Positions 7,874-19,184 of a DNA stretch of 64,000 nt are shown one piece after another (position 1 is the stretch's first letter; every line of letters starts with the position of its first letter). Below the pieces are notes generated by a model that did no database searches, had not been told where the DNA came from, and saw only the letters and a list, made by a program, of their open reading frames with translations. The DNA comes from Flavobacteriaceae bacterium PS02334 (GTDB lineage Bacteria > Bacteroidota > Bacteroidia > Flavobacteriales > Flavobacteriaceae). Position numbers and translations under genes: made by a program. Location: positions 496,001 to 560,000 of the forward strand of contig JASCOH010000003.1 in NCBI GenBank assembly GCA_029959295.1, in the 5' to 3' direction.

Positions 7874-8572
7874 TCAACTTATGTTTATTCCGAAAAGATG
7901 TCCCACTAAGGCTGAAACGGCCATAGCAACGGTTCCCCAGAACGCTATCCTTATCATTCCTTTCACAATACTTGAACCGCCCGTTTTTGCAGCAATGGCA
8001 CCAAGAATGATCAGGAAGATAATAGTAGCTCCGTACTGAAACTCTACCATTGATTTTTCAGGAGCAAAAATGGCAACCAACAAAGGCAGTGCCGCACCGG
8101 AAATAAAAGATAGAAAGGAGGCTACTGAAGCCAGTAGCGGTTTTGCCACGGTGATATCACTGATACCGAGCTCATCTTTTGCATGAGCATCCAAAGCGTT
8201 GTAGGCGGTCAGCTCCTTTGCAACCAGTAATGAAGTTTCCTTTGTAACACCTCTTTTCTGATATATTTCAGCAAGTTCCTGAAGTTCCAATTCGGGCATA
8301 TCCTGTAATTCTTTTTTTTCCCTCATCAGGTCGGCCTGCTCGGTGTCAGATTGGGAACTTACGGAAACGTACTCTCCGGCAGCCATTGACATGGCACCTG
8401 CTATTGTACCCGCCAAAGCAGCCAGAACAATTGAATACCTGCTGGGATCGGCTGCCGCAACACCTATGACGATACTGGTTGTGGAAAGCAGTCCATCATT
8501 TGCACCTAGAACAGCGGCACGTAACCATCCTATACGATTAACGTAATGTTTTTCAAGAGTATGTGTTTTCAT
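7874..8572 (-). CDS. VIT1/CCC1-family transporter
   Basis: This 232-residue membrane protein belongs to the vacuolar iron transporter (VIT1/CCC1) family, which exchanges divalent iron or manganese for protons. The first membrane segment carries AAVLGANDGLLSTTSIVIGVAAA and the second GAMSMAAGEYVSVSSQSDTEQADL, the family hallmarks. A cytoplasmic Glu-rich helical stretch (EKKELQDMPELELQELAE) corresponds to the metal-binding domain, and three hydrophobic segments follow. It lies between copA (85 bases upstream) and the CopZ-like gene. Iron/manganese is the family default; a role in copper resistance would be only by association. Confidence 0.9.
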   Translation of the reverse strand: MKTHTLEKHYVNRIGWLRAAVLGANDGLLSTTSIVIGVAAADPSRYSIVLAALAGTIAGAMSMAAGEYVSVSSQSDTEQADLMREKKELQDMPELELQELAEIYQKRGVTKETSLLVAKELTAYNALDAHAKDELGISDITVAKPLLASVASFLSFISGAALPLLVAIFAPEKSMVEFQYGATIIFLIILGAIAAKTGGSSIVKGMIRIAFWGTVAMAVSALVGHLFGINIS

Positions 8573-8657
8573 AATTTAACTGCTCCATCTGTTTTATAAT
8601 TAATACTGTTTGTGTATAAATGTATCTGTAATCACGACAAAAATCTATTGGGATTCC

Positions 8658-10877
8658 TTATTTTTTCCATTTTAAACGTAAACTGTTGCTCACTACGCTT
8701 ACACTGCTCAATGCCATTGCTGCACCTGCTATCATCGGGTTTAAAAGAAACCCATTGATAGGATATAAAATCCCCGCTGCGACCGGAATACCGATCAAAT
8801 TGTAGATAAATGCCCAGAACAGGTTCTGCTTGATGGTAGCAACGGTCTGCTTTGATAAACGTATTGCTTGTGGAATTTTGGTCAAATCAGATGAAATAAT
8901 GGTCATTTTGGCGACATCCATTGCGATGTCTGAGCCTTTGCCCATAGCGATACTTACATCTGCGGTTGCCAGTGCTGTACTGTCATTGATACCGTCCCCG
9001 ACCATAGCGACGGTTTTGCCTTTCTGCTGTAATTCTTTTACGAAATCGGCTTTGTGCTGAGGCAATACTTCCGCTCTGTAGTGCTTTATGCCTGTCTCTT
9101 TAGCAATGGCCTTTGCGGTCGTTTCATTATCTCCCGTCAGCATATAGAGGTCGATGCCCATTTCCTGCATTTCTTTGATTGCCTGTACCGAAGTTTCCTT
9201 AATCTTATCAGAAATGGCAATTACAGAAAGAGCCTGTTTGCTGTTTGCAAACCAAATTACCGTTTTGGACTGTTTGCTCCATTCATCTGCTCGCTTTTGC
9301 AGTTGTTCCGAAATATTGATTTTGTTTTCAAAAAGAAGCTTTCTGTTTCCTACAAAATAAGTTTCATTATTATGATCGGCTTTCGCTCCTTTGCCCGTAA
9401 TACTTTCAAACATCGACAGCGTTGTGGCCGTGGTTCCTGCCAAATGCTTTACTATGGCTTCTGCCAAGGGGTGTTCAGATTGCTTTTCGATGCTCAACAA
9501 AATATTTTTAACAGTATCGTCATTGTCCTGCCACAGGATGTCCGTTACTTCAGGTCGGCCTTCCGTAATGGTTCCCGTTTTGTCCAGTATAATGGCATTT
9601 ACTTTCTTGGCCAATTCAAGGCTTTCTGCATCCTTGATCAAAATGCCATTTTCAGCACCTTTGCCAACGCCTACCATTATTGCCGTAGGTGTTGCCAGAC
9701 CCAGTGCACACGGACATGCGATAACCAATACCGTAACCGCAGCCAGCAGTCCCTGTACCACACCGTTTTCACCGCCCAAAAGCAACCATAAAAGGAAAGT
9801 AAGAAAAGCGATGCTCATGACAACCGGGACAAAAATGCCTGCAATCTTATCTACCAGTTTTTGTACAGGTGCTTTGCTACCCTGAGCATCTTGCACCATT
9901 TTGATGATTTGGGCGAGCATTGTTTCTTTGCCTACTTTTACGGCCTTGAACCGGAAGCTTCCCTTCTGGTTAATAGTACCTGCAAACACCTTTTCATTTT
10001 CACTTTTCAGTACCGGAACAGGCTCACCGCTCAGCATACTTTCGTCTACATACGAGTTCCCAGACGTAACCAAACCGTCCACCGCTATTTTTTCGCCTGG
10101 TTTTACCAGTATGATATCGCCCGAGTTTACGTTTTCAATCGGGGTCTGTTGCTCAGTACCGTCCGCTAATATTACGGTCACGTTTTTTGGCTGTAATCCC
10201 ATCAGCTTCTTAATGGCCGATGACGTATTGCCTTTGGCTTTTTCTTCCAACAATTTACCCAAAAGAATGAATGCGATGATTACGGCAGCCGCTTCGAAAT
10301 ATACGTGGGCGTGTAGTCCTCTCTGATGCCAAAATTCAGGAAACAGCATGTTGAATACGCTGAACAGATAGGCAATCCCTGTACTTAATGCGACCAGCGT
10401 GTCCATGTTGGCAGAGCGGTGCTTTGCCTGTCTCCATGCGTTCACAAAAAAATCCCTTCCCAGCCATAACACTACAGGTGTGGAAAATGCGAGCATAATC
10501 TCATTGCCGTAAGGCATATCCATAAAGAACATCCCGATTACTACAACGGGTAACGAAAGGATTATTGCCCACGTGGTTTTGGTTTTTAGCTTTTTGAACT
10601 TTTCAGCGTGTATGGTTTCTAAGGTTTCCTGCTGTATGCTTTCGTCTTCAACCAACAGGTCGTAGCCACCGTCCTTTACCGCTTTCTGCAATTTATCCGC
10701 GTCGATTATGTCGGGCTGGTACTCAACAGTCAGGTTGCCCGTAGCAAAGTTTACAGAAGCACCGACAACGCCTTCCTGGTGCTGAACAATGCTTTCGGCA
10801 CTTCCGGCACAGGAAGCACAGGTCATTCCCAAAACTGGAAAGGTCTGCGTAATTGTATTTTTATTATTTGTTGCCAT
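8658..10877 (-). CDS. copA: Copper-translocating P-type ATPase (P1B)
   Basis: The 739-residue ATPase exports Cu(I) or a similar soft metal from the cytoplasm. One N-terminal HMA domain has GMTCASC (Cys20, Cys23). Later come the intramembrane CPC motif (ACPCALGLATP, about residue 386), the phosphorylation motif DKTGTITEG (about 430), the HP dipeptide in QSEHPLAEA, MLTGDN, and VGDGINDSTALA. Near the C-terminus, NLFWAFIYNLIGIPVAAG and MAGAAMALSSVSVVSNSLRL carry the conserved Asn, Tyr, Met and Ser of Cu+-ATPases. It starts the copA-VIT-CopZ series. The AraC-HMA regulator further upstream is a candidate controller. Confidence 0.95.
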   Translation of the reverse strand: MATNNKNTITQTFPVLGMTCASCAGSAESIVQHQEGVVGASVNFATGNLTVEYQPDIIDADKLQKAVKDGGYDLLVEDESIQQETLETIHAEKFKKLKTKTTWAIILSLPVVVIGMFFMDMPYGNEIMLAFSTPVVLWLGRDFFVNAWRQAKHRSANMDTLVALSTGIAYLFSVFNMLFPEFWHQRGLHAHVYFEAAAVIIAFILLGKLLEEKAKGNTSSAIKKLMGLQPKNVTVILADGTEQQTPIENVNSGDIILVKPGEKIAVDGLVTSGNSYVDESMLSGEPVPVLKSENEKVFAGTINQKGSFRFKAVKVGKETMLAQIIKMVQDAQGSKAPVQKLVDKIAGIFVPVVMSIAFLTFLLWLLLGGENGVVQGLLAAVTVLVIACPCALGLATPTAIMVGVGKGAENGILIKDAESLELAKKVNAIILDKTGTITEGRPEVTDILWQDNDDTVKNILLSIEKQSEHPLAEAIVKHLAGTTATTLSMFESITGKGAKADHNNETYFVGNRKLLFENKINISEQLQKRADEWSKQSKTVIWFANSKQALSVIAISDKIKETSVQAIKEMQEMGIDLYMLTGDNETTAKAIAKETGIKHYRAEVLPQHKADFVKELQQKGKTVAMVGDGINDSTALATADVSIAMGKGSDIAMDVAKMTIISSDLTKIPQAIRLSKQTVATIKQNLFWAFIYNLIGIPVAAGILYPINGFLLNPMIAGAAMALSSVSVVSNSLRLKWKK

Positions 10878-10974
10878 ATTTCGTTTGCATTAATTTACAT
10901 TACAAAATTGGCAATTATAACAGCGGCTGCTATTGTGATTTTTTGGAATTGATTTGTAAGATTTATTGTTTCAT

Positions 10975-11595
10975 TTAATCCACCTGCCGTTTAAAGCTAC
11001 AAAACAGAAAGTTCTGGGTTGTATTGAATGGTGTTGTATGGTCTTCCGTAATACACTTCAACTTATCAAAACCGTTTTTAAGTTCAGCGGTCAAAGTTTC
11101 CTCGTCATATTGTTTGATGTCAAGCCCACTGCATTTTGTCGGTCCGTTTTTAGAAAACGTACCGATGGTCATATAACCACGCACATTTCTTCTTGCAATG
11201 TCAAGATATTTTGACACCTGTTCTTTAGTGGTCAAGAAATGAAATGTCGCTCTGTCGTGCCAAATATCAAAAGTTGTATTGGGTTCAAATTCGGTAATGT
11301 CGCTAACGACCCATTTTACATTTTCGGCCTTATCGCCCAACCGTTTTTTCGCTTTTTCAAGTGCATTTGCAGAAATGTCTAAAACGGTTATATTTTCAAA
11401 TCCGTTGTCAAGCAAGTAATCAACTAATTTGCTGTCGCCACCGCCAATATCAATAATGCGGGCTGTTTTATCCACTTCAAACGAATGAATAAAATCCAAG
11501 GAAGTTTTGGGAATTTCCTGTGTCCAGCTTACCTGATCGGGGTTTTTTGTTTCGTAAACCGTTTCCCAATGATTTTTTCTATCTATATCGCTCAT
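10975..11595 (-). CDS. Class I SAM-dependent methyltransferase
   Basis: A 206-residue cytoplasmic protein with a Rossmann-type SAM site: motif I is RIIDIGGGDSKLVDYLL (about residues 46-62), the acidic end of strand 2 is VLDIS, and a conserved FDIWHDRATFHFL follows. This overall type resembles small-molecule methyltransferases related to the thiopurine/tellurite group, often carried next to metal resistance genes. It is not ArsM: the cysteine pattern expected of arsenite methyltransferase is missing. It lies between copA and the AraC-HMA regulator gene, about 100 bases from copA. The substrate is unknown; metalloid or thiol methylation is a guess. Confidence 0.85.
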   Translation of the reverse strand: MSDIDRKNHWETVYETKNPDQVSWTQEIPKTSLDFIHSFEVDKTARIIDIGGGDSKLVDYLLDNGFENITVLDISANALEKAKKRLGDKAENVKWVVSDITEFEPNTTFDIWHDRATFHFLTTKEQVSKYLDIARRNVRGYMTIGTFSKNGPTKCSGLDIKQYDEETLTAELKNGFDKLKCITEDHTTPFNTTQNFLFCSFKRQVD

Positions 11596-11655
11596 TTTCT
11601 ATATTCTAAATTGTAAAATTAAAGAAATTCATCAACCATATTATTGCTGTAAGAT

Positions 11656-12219
11656 TTACAAATTATCCAGCGGTTTTCTTTTATCTTCCTTTATTTGTTT
11701 GAAATGGCTCGGAGACAGTCCTGTAACTTTCTTGAATTGGTTACTTAGATATGCTACGCTGGAATAGTTCATCCGGAAGGCAATCTCACTGAGCGACAGT
11801 TCGTCATACACCAGCAATTCCTTGACCTTTTCGATTTTTTGGGCAATAAAGTATTTTTCTATAGTTGTACCTTCTACCTCTGAAAACAGGTTGGAAAGAT
11901 AATTGTAATCGTGGTGTAGCTGGCTGCTCAGAACATCAGAAAGGTTGTTTTTGTTATCGCTGTCCTGATAATGAACCAGATCAATGATAATGTTCTTTAT
12001 TTTTTCAATGATGCGACTTTTTTTATCATCAATTACCTCAAAACCTAACGGTATGAGAACTTTTTCCAATCTAGTTTTGTCCGATGACGTGAGGTCATTT
12101 TCGAGCTTAACCTCGCCGAGCTTTATGCTTTTAAGTGTCAGCTCCAGCTTTTCCAATTCATTCTGCACCACCATTATACAGCGGTTGCAAACCATATTTT
12201 TAATAAAGAGTGTCGTCAT
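11656..12219 (-). CDS. AraC-family regulator with N-terminal HMA-like metal-binding segment
   Basis: The 187-residue protein begins FIKNMVCNRCIMVVQNELEKL, with CxxC at residues 11 and 14 in the position of an HMA metal loop, followed by a ferredoxin-like region to about residue 70. The C-terminal half is an AraC/XylS DNA-binding domain: KIEKVKELLVYDELSLSEIAF, then MNYSSVAYLSNQFKKVTGLSPSHFK. This suggests a one-component sensor in which Cu(I) or a related metal controls the DNA-binding unit. The position upstream of the methyltransferase and copA on the same strand makes these genes its likely targets. Sensing is inferred from the fusion, not shown. Confidence 0.85.
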   Translation of the reverse strand: MTTLFIKNMVCNRCIMVVQNELEKLELTLKSIKLGEVKLENDLTSSDKTRLEKVLIPLGFEVIDDKKSRIIEKIKNIIIDLVHYQDSDNKNNLSDVLSSQLHHDYNYLSNLFSEVEGTTIEKYFIAQKIEKVKELLVYDELSLSEIAFRMNYSSVAYLSNQFKKVTGLSPSHFKQIKEDKRKPLDNL

Positions 12220-12284
12220 AATTTAATCTGTACCAATTGAAAAAATAAAGATATTTTTTTTTCTAAATCCCGTTGTGTCATTAC

Positions 12285-13097
12285 TTATTTGTTCAAAGTC
12301 CAAACGATTGCTTTTTCTTTTGTTGCCCTGAAAATCGTATTGTGCTTTTCTTTAGGTTCATCAGAAAAATTCCATTTGATGTTTGGATAATTTTCTGATT
12401 TAAAAATACTGGCTAACTCTTTCGTATAAGGCGAAACATCCGCTGCATTCGAGCCTGCAAACCAAATTCGTTTTTCCGTAGTAGGAAATTTTGTTAAATG
12501 CTCTTTTGCTGTTCTTACCAAATAATGATTGTTCCACCAAAGTGAAGGGTCAAAAGCGATATAATTATCAAACATTTCAGGTGTAAGGAAGAAAGTTTCC
12601 ATTACAAAAAGCCCTGATGCAGATTCGCCAATGATACTTTTTTCGCTTGTAGTTCTGTATTTTTTGTCAATTTCAGGGAAAAGCTCTTCTTTTATAAAGG
12701 CTCTGAATTTTTCCGAACCTCCCACGACAGGTGCAATTTCTTTGTCTTTTTCTACTTCGGTAAAACCTGTCAAGTCTCTTCTTCGCTCGGTGTTCTCAAT
12801 ACCTACAAGAATAAGTGGTTTTATTTTTTTCTCCTTAATAAGTTTAGCCAGTGTGTTGGCTATATGCGGAAAGTCTTCTTTAATTCCACCGTCTGCCATA
12901 TACATTACAGGTAAAGAATCCACACTTGTTTTGTAACCTTCTGGTGTCCATACATTGATGGTTCTTTTTTCACCAATTTGTTTGGACTGAACTTCAAAAG
13001 TTTCGTGTTCCGGGATCGGGTCGTTTGTTTGTGATCCGTTAGAGCAGCCTGTAAGGAAAAGAATTGCTGACAGCAAAACGAAATAAATGTTTTTCAT
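12285..13097 (-). CDS. Lipoprotein alpha/beta-hydrolase (putative esterase, EstD/Fes-like)
   Basis: A 270-residue protein with a lipoprotein signal (FLLSAILFLTGCSNG type, lipobox LTGC at Cys18), so it is probably membrane-anchored and periplasmic or surface exposed. The catalytic nucleophile motif is GESASG (about residue 158), with a preceding VMYMADGG oxyanion region and a C-terminal His in EKHNTIF. This arrangement matches the putative esterase family that includes enterochelin esterase-like and YbbA-type proteins. The substrate is unknown. It stands alone between the metal module and the DUF1896 gene, on the minus strand. Confidence 0.85.
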   Translation of the reverse strand: MKNIYFVLLSAILFLTGCSNGSQTNDPIPEHETFEVQSKQIGEKRTINVWTPEGYKTSVDSLPVMYMADGGIKEDFPHIANTLAKLIKEKKIKPLILVGIENTERRRDLTGFTEVEKDKEIAPVVGGSEKFRAFIKEELFPEIDKKYRTTSEKSIIGESASGLFVMETFFLTPEMFDNYIAFDPSLWWNNHYLVRTAKEHLTKFPTTEKRIWFAGSNAADVSPYTKELASIFKSENYPNIKWNFSDEPKEKHNTIFRATKEKAIVWTLNK

Positions 13098-13260
13098 AAT
13101 TTTTAAAATTTACTTTGGTAAAAATACAAATTAAATTCCTCGCCATTAACTTCCTTACGCCAAATCCTGCCTCTCAAAGCCAAACACTACCACTTTTTTA
13201 AAAGCGCTTATCTGTTGCTATAATTTTAGGTTTTCATCAAAATTCTAAACAAAATATAGT

Positions 13261-13698
13261 ATGGATACACAGCAAAAAGACCTTTCGTATTTTAAGTTAC
13301 GACTACAAGAATTACTCAATACCAGCTTTCCCGAAAAAGCCTTTGACACAAAGTTTATACAGCAGCGTTCCTCATGGGCGGCTAATGCTTACGAGGGAGC
13401 TTTCCGATCGGGAAATCCTATTGAAAGATGTGATGAAATAGCCAATTACATACTTTTTGAGGGCTTGCATTTCTCCAAATTTGATACGGTGTTCCAAGCC
13501 GTATGCAATGAGTTCGACACCATCATGGCAGATGAGGAACTGCGACCATTTGCCTTGAAAATGTCTCCTGTTTGCGAACCCGTTTTCACAAATTACCAAT
13601 TAACCGATGATTTCGCCTATACCACAGAGTACGACCTTCTCTACACTGAAATAACCGGAACCATCGCAATCTGGATTGAGGAAAATGGCCTTCAGTAA
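13261..13698 (+). CDS. DUF1896 family protein
   Basis: The 145-residue acidic protein starts [19 protein letters not shown] and contains [20 protein letters not shown], the pattern of DUF1896. This family is found almost only in Bacteroidota conjugative elements directly upstream of the giant methylase/helicase gene, exactly as here, where the next ATG overlaps its last 14 bases. No enzymatic motif is visible. It is probably a partner or regulator of the helicase, but there is no direct evidence for that. Confidence 0.85.
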   Translation: MDTQQKDLSYFKLRLQELLNTSFPEKAFDTKFIQQRSSWAANAYEGAFRSGNPIERCDEIANYILFEGLHFSKFDTVFQAVCNEFDTIMADEELRPFALKMSPVCEPVFTNYQLTDDFAYTTEYDLLYTEITGTIAIWIEENGLQ

Positions 13699-16600
13699 AA
13701 AGTTCCATCTCCAACAGAACATTTATGCCCTAAGAACAGCTTTTAAACTTGATAAGGAGAAACGGACACCCACGTCGGGCGAAAGACTGCTAATGATGCA
13801 ATACAGCGGATTTGGCGGTCTAAAGTTCGTTTTGAACCCTGTAGCAGACGAAATAGACATCAACAATTGGAGAAAAACAGACCACCAGTTCTTTGAAGCT
13901 ACACAGGAATTGCACCAGCTTTTAAGAGAAAACTCCGCGGACGAAAAAGAATACCGTCGCTATGTAGATAGTATGCGGAACTCCGTACTTACCGCTTTTT
14001 ACACGCCTGCGCCACTGATCAAAGCATTGGCAGATGTAATGAAAGAAAACGGTATTACCGTCAATAAAATGCTGGAACCTTCTGCCGGAGCCGGAGCATT
14101 TATAGAAAGGTTCAAAGAAAGTTTTGGAACTATACGTGATATTTCAGCTTATGAAAAAGACCTGCTTACTGGAAAAATTCTGAAACATATCTACCCTGAT
14201 GTGAATGCACACGTCCGGGGTTTTGAAGACATACCTGAAGCAGATAAAGAGAGCTATGATCTGGTTACCAGTAATATTCCTTTTGGTACGGCTTCGGTTT
14301 TTGACCTTTCCTATACAAGAGGGAATGATCCTGCAAAAGCATTGGCGGCAAAAGCCATTCACAACTATTTCTTCTTAAAGGGAAGCGATATGCTTCGTGA
14401 TGGCGGTATCCTGGCATTCATCACCTCGCAGGGCGTATTGGACAGCCCTGCCAATCAGCCAATACGGGAAGCCTTGATGAAAGAGAACAATCTTGTATCT
14501 GTGGTCAGGTTGCCCAACAATCTCTTTACCGAACATGCCGGAACCGAAGTAGGAAGTGACCTGGTGATCTTACAGAAGAACAAGAACAAAAAAGAACTTA
14601 CCGAAAACGAAAAAGATTTCTGCCTATCTATCGATGCCAAAGACGATCGAAAGATAAATGCGTGGGTCATGTATTCAGCCTGTACTGTCTTTGACGAGAT
14701 TATCGAAAGCACAGACCAGTACGGACGTAAACAGCCTATCTTTCTGCACAGCGGAGGTGCCCAAGGTATTGCGGATGATGTAACAAAACTGCTAAGGGAA
14801 GATTTTGGGAACTACCTGAACCTTGACTTATACAACGGTAAAAAGCAAGATGCCTCTTTACAAAAAGAAGAGGTTCCACCGCCTGTACCTAAAGTTGAAC
14901 CCATTATTCAGCCGATAATTGCAAGTGAACCTTTAAAAGAAGAACAGAAACAGGTTCCATCAAATAATACAGTTCCCAATCAGGAAGTACAACTGAATTT
15001 GTTCGACCTTTTTGAAAGCCCGCAACCCGTAGCATTAGTTACACCTATACCAACAGTTAAAAAGAAAACGCCTGCCAAAAAGAAAGCTGTAAGGAAAAGC
15101 TATCAGGGCAATCTGTTCAATGGAACGATGCAGCAAACCTTTACGCCAACCCCAATTACACCAAAAGCGGAAACTTCCCAAAACGGACAGGCAGCAATTA
15201 TTGGCGATTTGTTTTCTGGCTTGAATGGTAACGGCAAATCTGAACAAATCCCCATACAAGTAATACCAACAGAACCAGAACCCTACACCGAACCTTTACA
15301 GGCTTTCCACAGAAACGATAGCCTGGTATCGTTCAAAGGAGCAGTTGGCTACCTGAAAAACATAAATGTTTACAGGGAAAACGCTGTGTTTCATCCTTTG
15401 GCTTTGCCACAAAACCAAAAGCTAAGAACCGAAGCCTATATCAACCTGCGTGATATTTATATTGATCTTTATCAAAAAGAAGCTGAAAAGCAAACAGAAC
15501 ATAAAGATGAGCGGGAAAAGCTGAACAGCTTGTACGACGCTTTTGTCAAAAAGTACGGCAACCTGAACAGTGCTGATAATATCAAACTCATCAAAACTGA
15601 TAGTGCCGGAAAGGAAATTCCTTATCTGGAACGTGTGGTTGGCGGTGTTGTGCATAAATCGGATATATTCCACCGTCCGGTAAGTTTCTCTACTACCACG
15701 CTTGCTACCGATAATCCCGATGAAGCCTTATCCGCATCGCTCAACCGATTTGGAACGGTTGACTTGGATTATATGTCAGAAATCAGCGGAATGCCTGCTG
15801 ATGAACTAAAGAATTCCCTGCACGGACGTATTTATTACGATCCTTTGCAGAAAGGGTATGAAATAACCGAAAGATGGATTGCCGGAAACGTGGTTGAAAA
15901 AGCAAACGATGTACGCAACTATGTAGAGAACCACCCTGAAGACAAAGAAGCAAAGGAAAGTCTTTCGGCTTTGGAAGAGGCTCGACCAAGGCGTATCGAA
16001 TTTGAAGAACTGGATTTTAATTTAGGGGAACGCTGGATACCCACAAGGATTTATGCCCGCTTCGCTTCGCACCTGTTCGATACGGATGTACGCATTCATT
16101 ATTCTGAAACCACAGACGATTTCAATATCAATTGCAACAGCAAGAACGTACACATCTGGGATAAGTACGCCATCAAATCGCAAAGCCGTACCTATGATGG
16201 AATTGCTTTACTGAAGCACGCTCTGGTCAATACCACGCCTGATATTACCAAAAAGGTTACAATAGATGACAAGGAAGTCAAGGTAAGGGATATGGAAGCC
16301 ATACAGATGGCGAATACCAAAATTGATGAAATCCGTACCGCTTTTACTGATTGGCTTCATGCCCAGAACGATGAGTTTAAAAAACGGCTAACTGATCAGT
16401 ACAATGACACGTTCAATTGCTTTGTACGTCCGCAATATGACGGAAGCCATCAGGAGTTTCCCGGACTGGACAGAAAAGGTCTGGGTATTGAAGACCTATA
16501 TTCAAGCCAGAAGGATGCCGTTTGGATGATAAAGCTGAATGGAGGAGCGATTTGCGACCATGAAGTAGGTGCTGGCAAAACCTTGATAATGTGTACGGCT

Positions 16601-19108
16601 GCTCAGGAAATGAAGAGGTTGGGCATGGTACATAAACCGATGATATTAGGGCTGAAAGCCAATGTCCACGAAATAGCGGAAACCTATCGTAAAGCTTATC
16701 CACACGCTAAAATCCTATATCCCGGAAAGGAAGATTTTACTCCACAGAAAAGACAACGGATTTTTGGCGACATCAAAAATAACGATTGGGATTGTGTGAT
16801 ATTGACGCATGATCAATTCGGGATGATACCCCAATCACCTGAAATGCAGAAAGAGATATTGGAAGGTGAGCTACAGAACGTTGAGGATAACCTTGCTGCT
16901 CTGGAAGCACAGGGCAATGAAATTTCAAGAGGTATGCTCAAAGGCGTACAGATACGCAAACAGAACCTTGAAGTCCGGTTGAAAACACTGGAACACGATA
17001 TTGAAAACCGAAAGGATGATGTAGTTGATTTTAAAATGATGGGCATCGATCACTTGTTGGTCGATGAAAGCCATCGTTTCAAAAATCTGATGTTTAATAC
17101 CCGCCATGAGCGTGTTGCCGGATTGGGCAATATGGCAGGAAGCCAAAGGGCAATGAACCTGCTGTTTGCCATCCGTACCATTCAGGAACGCACCGGAAAG
17201 GATTTGGGAGCAACTTTTCTATCGGGTACTACGATTAGCAATTCGCTGACGGAACTGTATCTGCTTTTTAAATACTTGCGACCACAGGCATTGGAAAAAC
17301 AAGGTATCAATTGCTTTGATGCCTGGGCAGCGATCTATGCCCGCAAGACTACCGATTATGAATTTTCGGTGGCTAACAATATTGTATCAAAAGAGCGTTT
17401 CCGCTTCTTTATCAAAGTGCCAGAACTTGCCCAATTCTATTCCGAGATAACGGATTACCGAACCGCCAAAGATATAGGCATAGATCGTCCGGAAAAGAAT
17501 GAGATACTATACAATATCCCTCCAACACCAGAGCAGGAAGTATTTATCAAAAAATTGATGGAATTTGCCAAAACGGGCAATGCTGAACTGTTGGGACGAC
17601 CGCCATTATCTCAAAGTGAGGAAAAGGCAAAGATGCTCATCGCTACGGATTACGCTCGTAAGATGTCTTTGGATATGCGGATGATAAACCGTAAATACGA
17701 AGATCACCCTGACAATAAAGCTTCCCATTGTGCGGCAAACATTGCCAAATACTACACTAAGTTCAATGCACAGAAAGGTACACAATTTATATTCTCCGAT
17801 CTGGGAACCTACAAGCCAGGCGAATGGAATGTATATTCGGAAATTAAACGCAAACTTGTTGAAGACCACGGTATCCCTGCAAACGAAGTTCGTTTTATAC
17901 AGGAAGCCAAAAACGAAAAGCAGCGTAAGCAATTCATCAGCGATGTCAATGAGGGAAAGATAAGGGTACTGTTTGGTTCTACAGAAATGTTGGGTACAGG
18001 TGTAAATGCACAGAAACGAGCGGTTGCCGTACATCACCTCGATATACCATGGCGACCGTCAGACCTTGCCCAAAGGGATGGGCGGGCTATCCGAAAAGGG
18101 AATGATATTGCTAAGTTCTTTGCAGACAACAAAATAGATATTTTTATCTATGCGGTTGAGAAATCATTAGACAGCTATAAATTCAATACCTTGTACAACA
18201 AGCAGGTTTTCATTGGTCAGCTGAAAAGTAACAGCATGGGCAAACGTACCATTGATGAAGGTGCAATGGACGAAAAAACCGGCATGAATTTCTCTGAATA
18301 CGTGGCAATACTTTCGGGAAATACCGATTTGCTTGAAAAAGCAAAATTGGAAAAACAGATTGCGGGTCTGGAAAGCGAGAAACAAGCATTCAATCGTTCT
18401 AAATACAGTTCTAAACATAAGTTAGAAGATGTTAAGGCTATGCTGGAAGGTTCCAAATCCCGATTGGAACGGATGAGCCTTGACTGGAATAATTTAGAAA
18501 AGCGAATACAAAAACATTCGGACGACAGTATTGCCAATCCTGTTCAGTTGGAGGGTTTGTCGGCAAATGCCGATGTCAAACAGATTGGTGCAAAACTCAA
18601 CCAGATAGCGGATAAAGCCCGCACAGGTGGTGATTATCAGGAAATAGGAAGTTTGTATGGATTTCAGTTATTGGTCAAAACCGAAGTTTCTGAAAAAGAG
18701 GGCGTGGATATTCGTGTAAACCGTTTTTTAATACAAGGTGAAGGCAATATCAAATACACGTACAACAACGGTATCATGGCGAAAGATCCTGAAACGGCAG
18801 CGATGAATTTTCTAAAGGCATTGGAAAAACTGCCCGGATATATAGAACAGGAACAAAAGAAAAATGTGGAACTCAAAAAAGACCTGCCTGTACTTCAGGA
18901 AATCGTAAACGGTACTTGGAACAAAGAAACCCGACTAAGCGAACTCAAAACGGAATTGGCTGGTGTAGAAAGAAAAATTATGTTGTCAATTGCTCCTGAG
19001 ACGAAAGAAGAGCCTGCTGAAAAGACTGAGAAAAAGGAACAAAACCAAAATATTTCGGAAGCCATTGTAAGAACAAAAGGCGTCCACATACCAAGGGGTG
19101 TGTTGTGA
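13685..19108 (+). CDS. Giant N6-methylase-like/SNF2-type helicase protein of a conjugative element
   Basis: The start is ATG 13685, preceded by GAGGAAA; an in-frame TTG at 13676 is less likely. The protein has about 1,807 residues. Residues 130-138 (MLEPSAGAG) are a SAM-binding motif I and residues 196-200 (SNIPF) stand where N6-adenine methylases have NPPY/F. A Pro/Lys-rich linker (about 395-560) follows. The helicase core has Walker [12 protein letters not shown] (about 958), DESH (about 1125), and motif [13 protein letters not shown] (about 1462), typical of SNF2-like translocases. A coiled-coil region ends the protein. Such proteins are backbone genes of Bacteroidota ICEs, perhaps protecting or processing transferred DNA. 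Methylase activity is uncertain because of the N-I-P-F motif. Confidence 0.92.
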   Translation: MAFSKKFHLQQNIYALRTAFKLDKEKRTPTSGERLLMMQYSGFGGLKFVLNPVADEIDINNWRKTDHQFFEATQELHQLLRENSADEKEYRRYVDSMRNSVLTAFYTPAPLIKALADVMKENGITVNKMLEPSAGAGAFIERFKESFGTIRDISAYEKDLLTGKILKHIYPDVNAHVRGFEDIPEADKESYDLVTSNIPFGTASVFDLSYTRGNDPAKALAAKAIHNYFFLKGSDMLRDGGILAFITSQGVLDSPANQPIREALMKENNLVSVVRLPNNLFTEHAGTEVGSDLVILQKNKNKKELTENEKDFCLSIDAKDDRKINAWVMYSACTVFDEIIESTDQYGRKQPIFLHSGGAQGIADDVTKLLREDFGNYLNLDLYNGKKQDASLQKEEVPPPVPKVEPIIQPIIASEPLKEEQKQVPSNNTVPNQEVQLNLFDLFESPQPVALVTPIPTVKKKTPAKKKAVRKSYQGNLFNGTMQQTFTPTPITPKAETSQNGQAAIIGDLFSGLNGNGKSEQIPIQVIPTEPEPYTEPLQAFHRNDSLVSFKGAVGYLKNINVYRENAVFHPLALPQNQKLRTEAYINLRDIYIDLYQKEAEKQTEHKDEREKLNSLYDAFVKKYGNLNSADNIKLIKTDSAGKEIPYLERVVGGVVHKSDIFHRPVSFSTTTLATDNPDEALSASLNRFGTVDLDYMSEISGMPADELKNSLHGRIYYDPLQKGYEITERWIAGNVVEKANDVRNYVENHPEDKEAKESLSALEEARPRRIEFEELDFNLGERWIPTRIYARFASHLFDTDVRIHYSETTDDFNINCNSKNVHIWDKYAIKSQSRTYDGIALLKHALVNTTPDITKKVTIDDKEVKVRDMEAIQMANTKIDEIRTAFTDWLHAQNDEFKKRLTDQYNDTFNCFVRPQYDGSHQEFPGLDRKGLGIEDLYSSQKDAVWMIKLNGGAICDHEVGAGKTLIMCTAAQEMKRLGMVHKPMILGLKANVHEIAETYRKAYPHAKILYPGKEDFTPQKRQRIFGDIKNNDWDCVILTHDQFGMIPQSPEMQKEILEGELQNVEDNLAALEAQGNEISRGMLKGVQIRKQNLEVRLKTLEHDIENRKDDVVDFKMMGIDHLLVDESHRFKNLMFNTRHERVAGLGNMAGSQRAMNLLFAIRTIQERTGKDLGATFLSGTTISNSLTELYLLFKYLRPQALEKQGINCFDAWAAIYARKTTDYEFSVANNIVSKERFRFFIKVPELAQFYSEITDYRTAKDIGIDRPEKNEILYNIPPTPEQEVFIKKLMEFAKTGNAELLGRPPLSQSEEKAKMLIATDYARKMSLDMRMINRKYEDHPDNKASHCAANIAKYYTKFNAQKGTQFIFSDLGTYKPGEWNVYSEIKRKLVEDHGIPANEVRFIQEAKNEKQRKQFISDVNEGKIRVLFGSTEMLGTGVNAQKRAVAVHHLDIPWRPSDLAQRDGRAIRKGNDIAKFFADNKIDIFIYAVEKSLDSYKFNTLYNKQVFIGQLKSNSMGKRTIDEGAMDEKTGMNFSEYVAILSGNTDLLEKAKLEKQIAGLESEKQAFNRSKYSSKHKLEDVKAMLEGSKSRLERMSLDWNNLEKRIQKHSDDSIANPVQLEGLSANADVKQIGAKLNQIADKARTGGDYQEIGSLYGFQLLVKTEVSEKEGVDIRVNRFLIQGEGNIKYTYNNGIMAKDPETAAMNFLKALEKLPGYIEQEQKKNVELKKDLPVLQEIVNGTWNKETRLSELKTELAGVERKIMLSIAPETKEEPAEKTEKKEQNQNISEAIVRTKGVHIPRGVL

Positions 19109-19130
19109 AACGGAACTGACTTACAATGTA

Positions 19131-19176
19131 AAAAGTAAACGTAGACTATCATAAATCAACGTTTACTTTTTTGTTT
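19131..19176. terminator. Strong bidirectional terminator between helicase and rteC-like genes
   Basis: Perfect 12-bp arms, AAAAGTAAACGT (19131-19142) and ACGTTTACTTTT (19159-19170), enclose a 16-base loop, with TTGTTT after the stem on the plus strand and an A-rich flank giving a T-run on the minus strand. It separates the convergent helicase and RteC genes. Confidence 0.8.
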
Positions 19177-19184
19177 AGTTGGTA

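Noticed and set aside
9054-9791. 245-residue frame opposite copA
   Set aside because: It lies antisense to the central, motif-rich part of the ATPase and shows no recognisable domain.
10975-11595. ArsM arsenite methyltransferase
   Set aside because: The SAM motif is present but the conserved cysteine set of ArsM is missing, so only a general methyltransferase call is supported.
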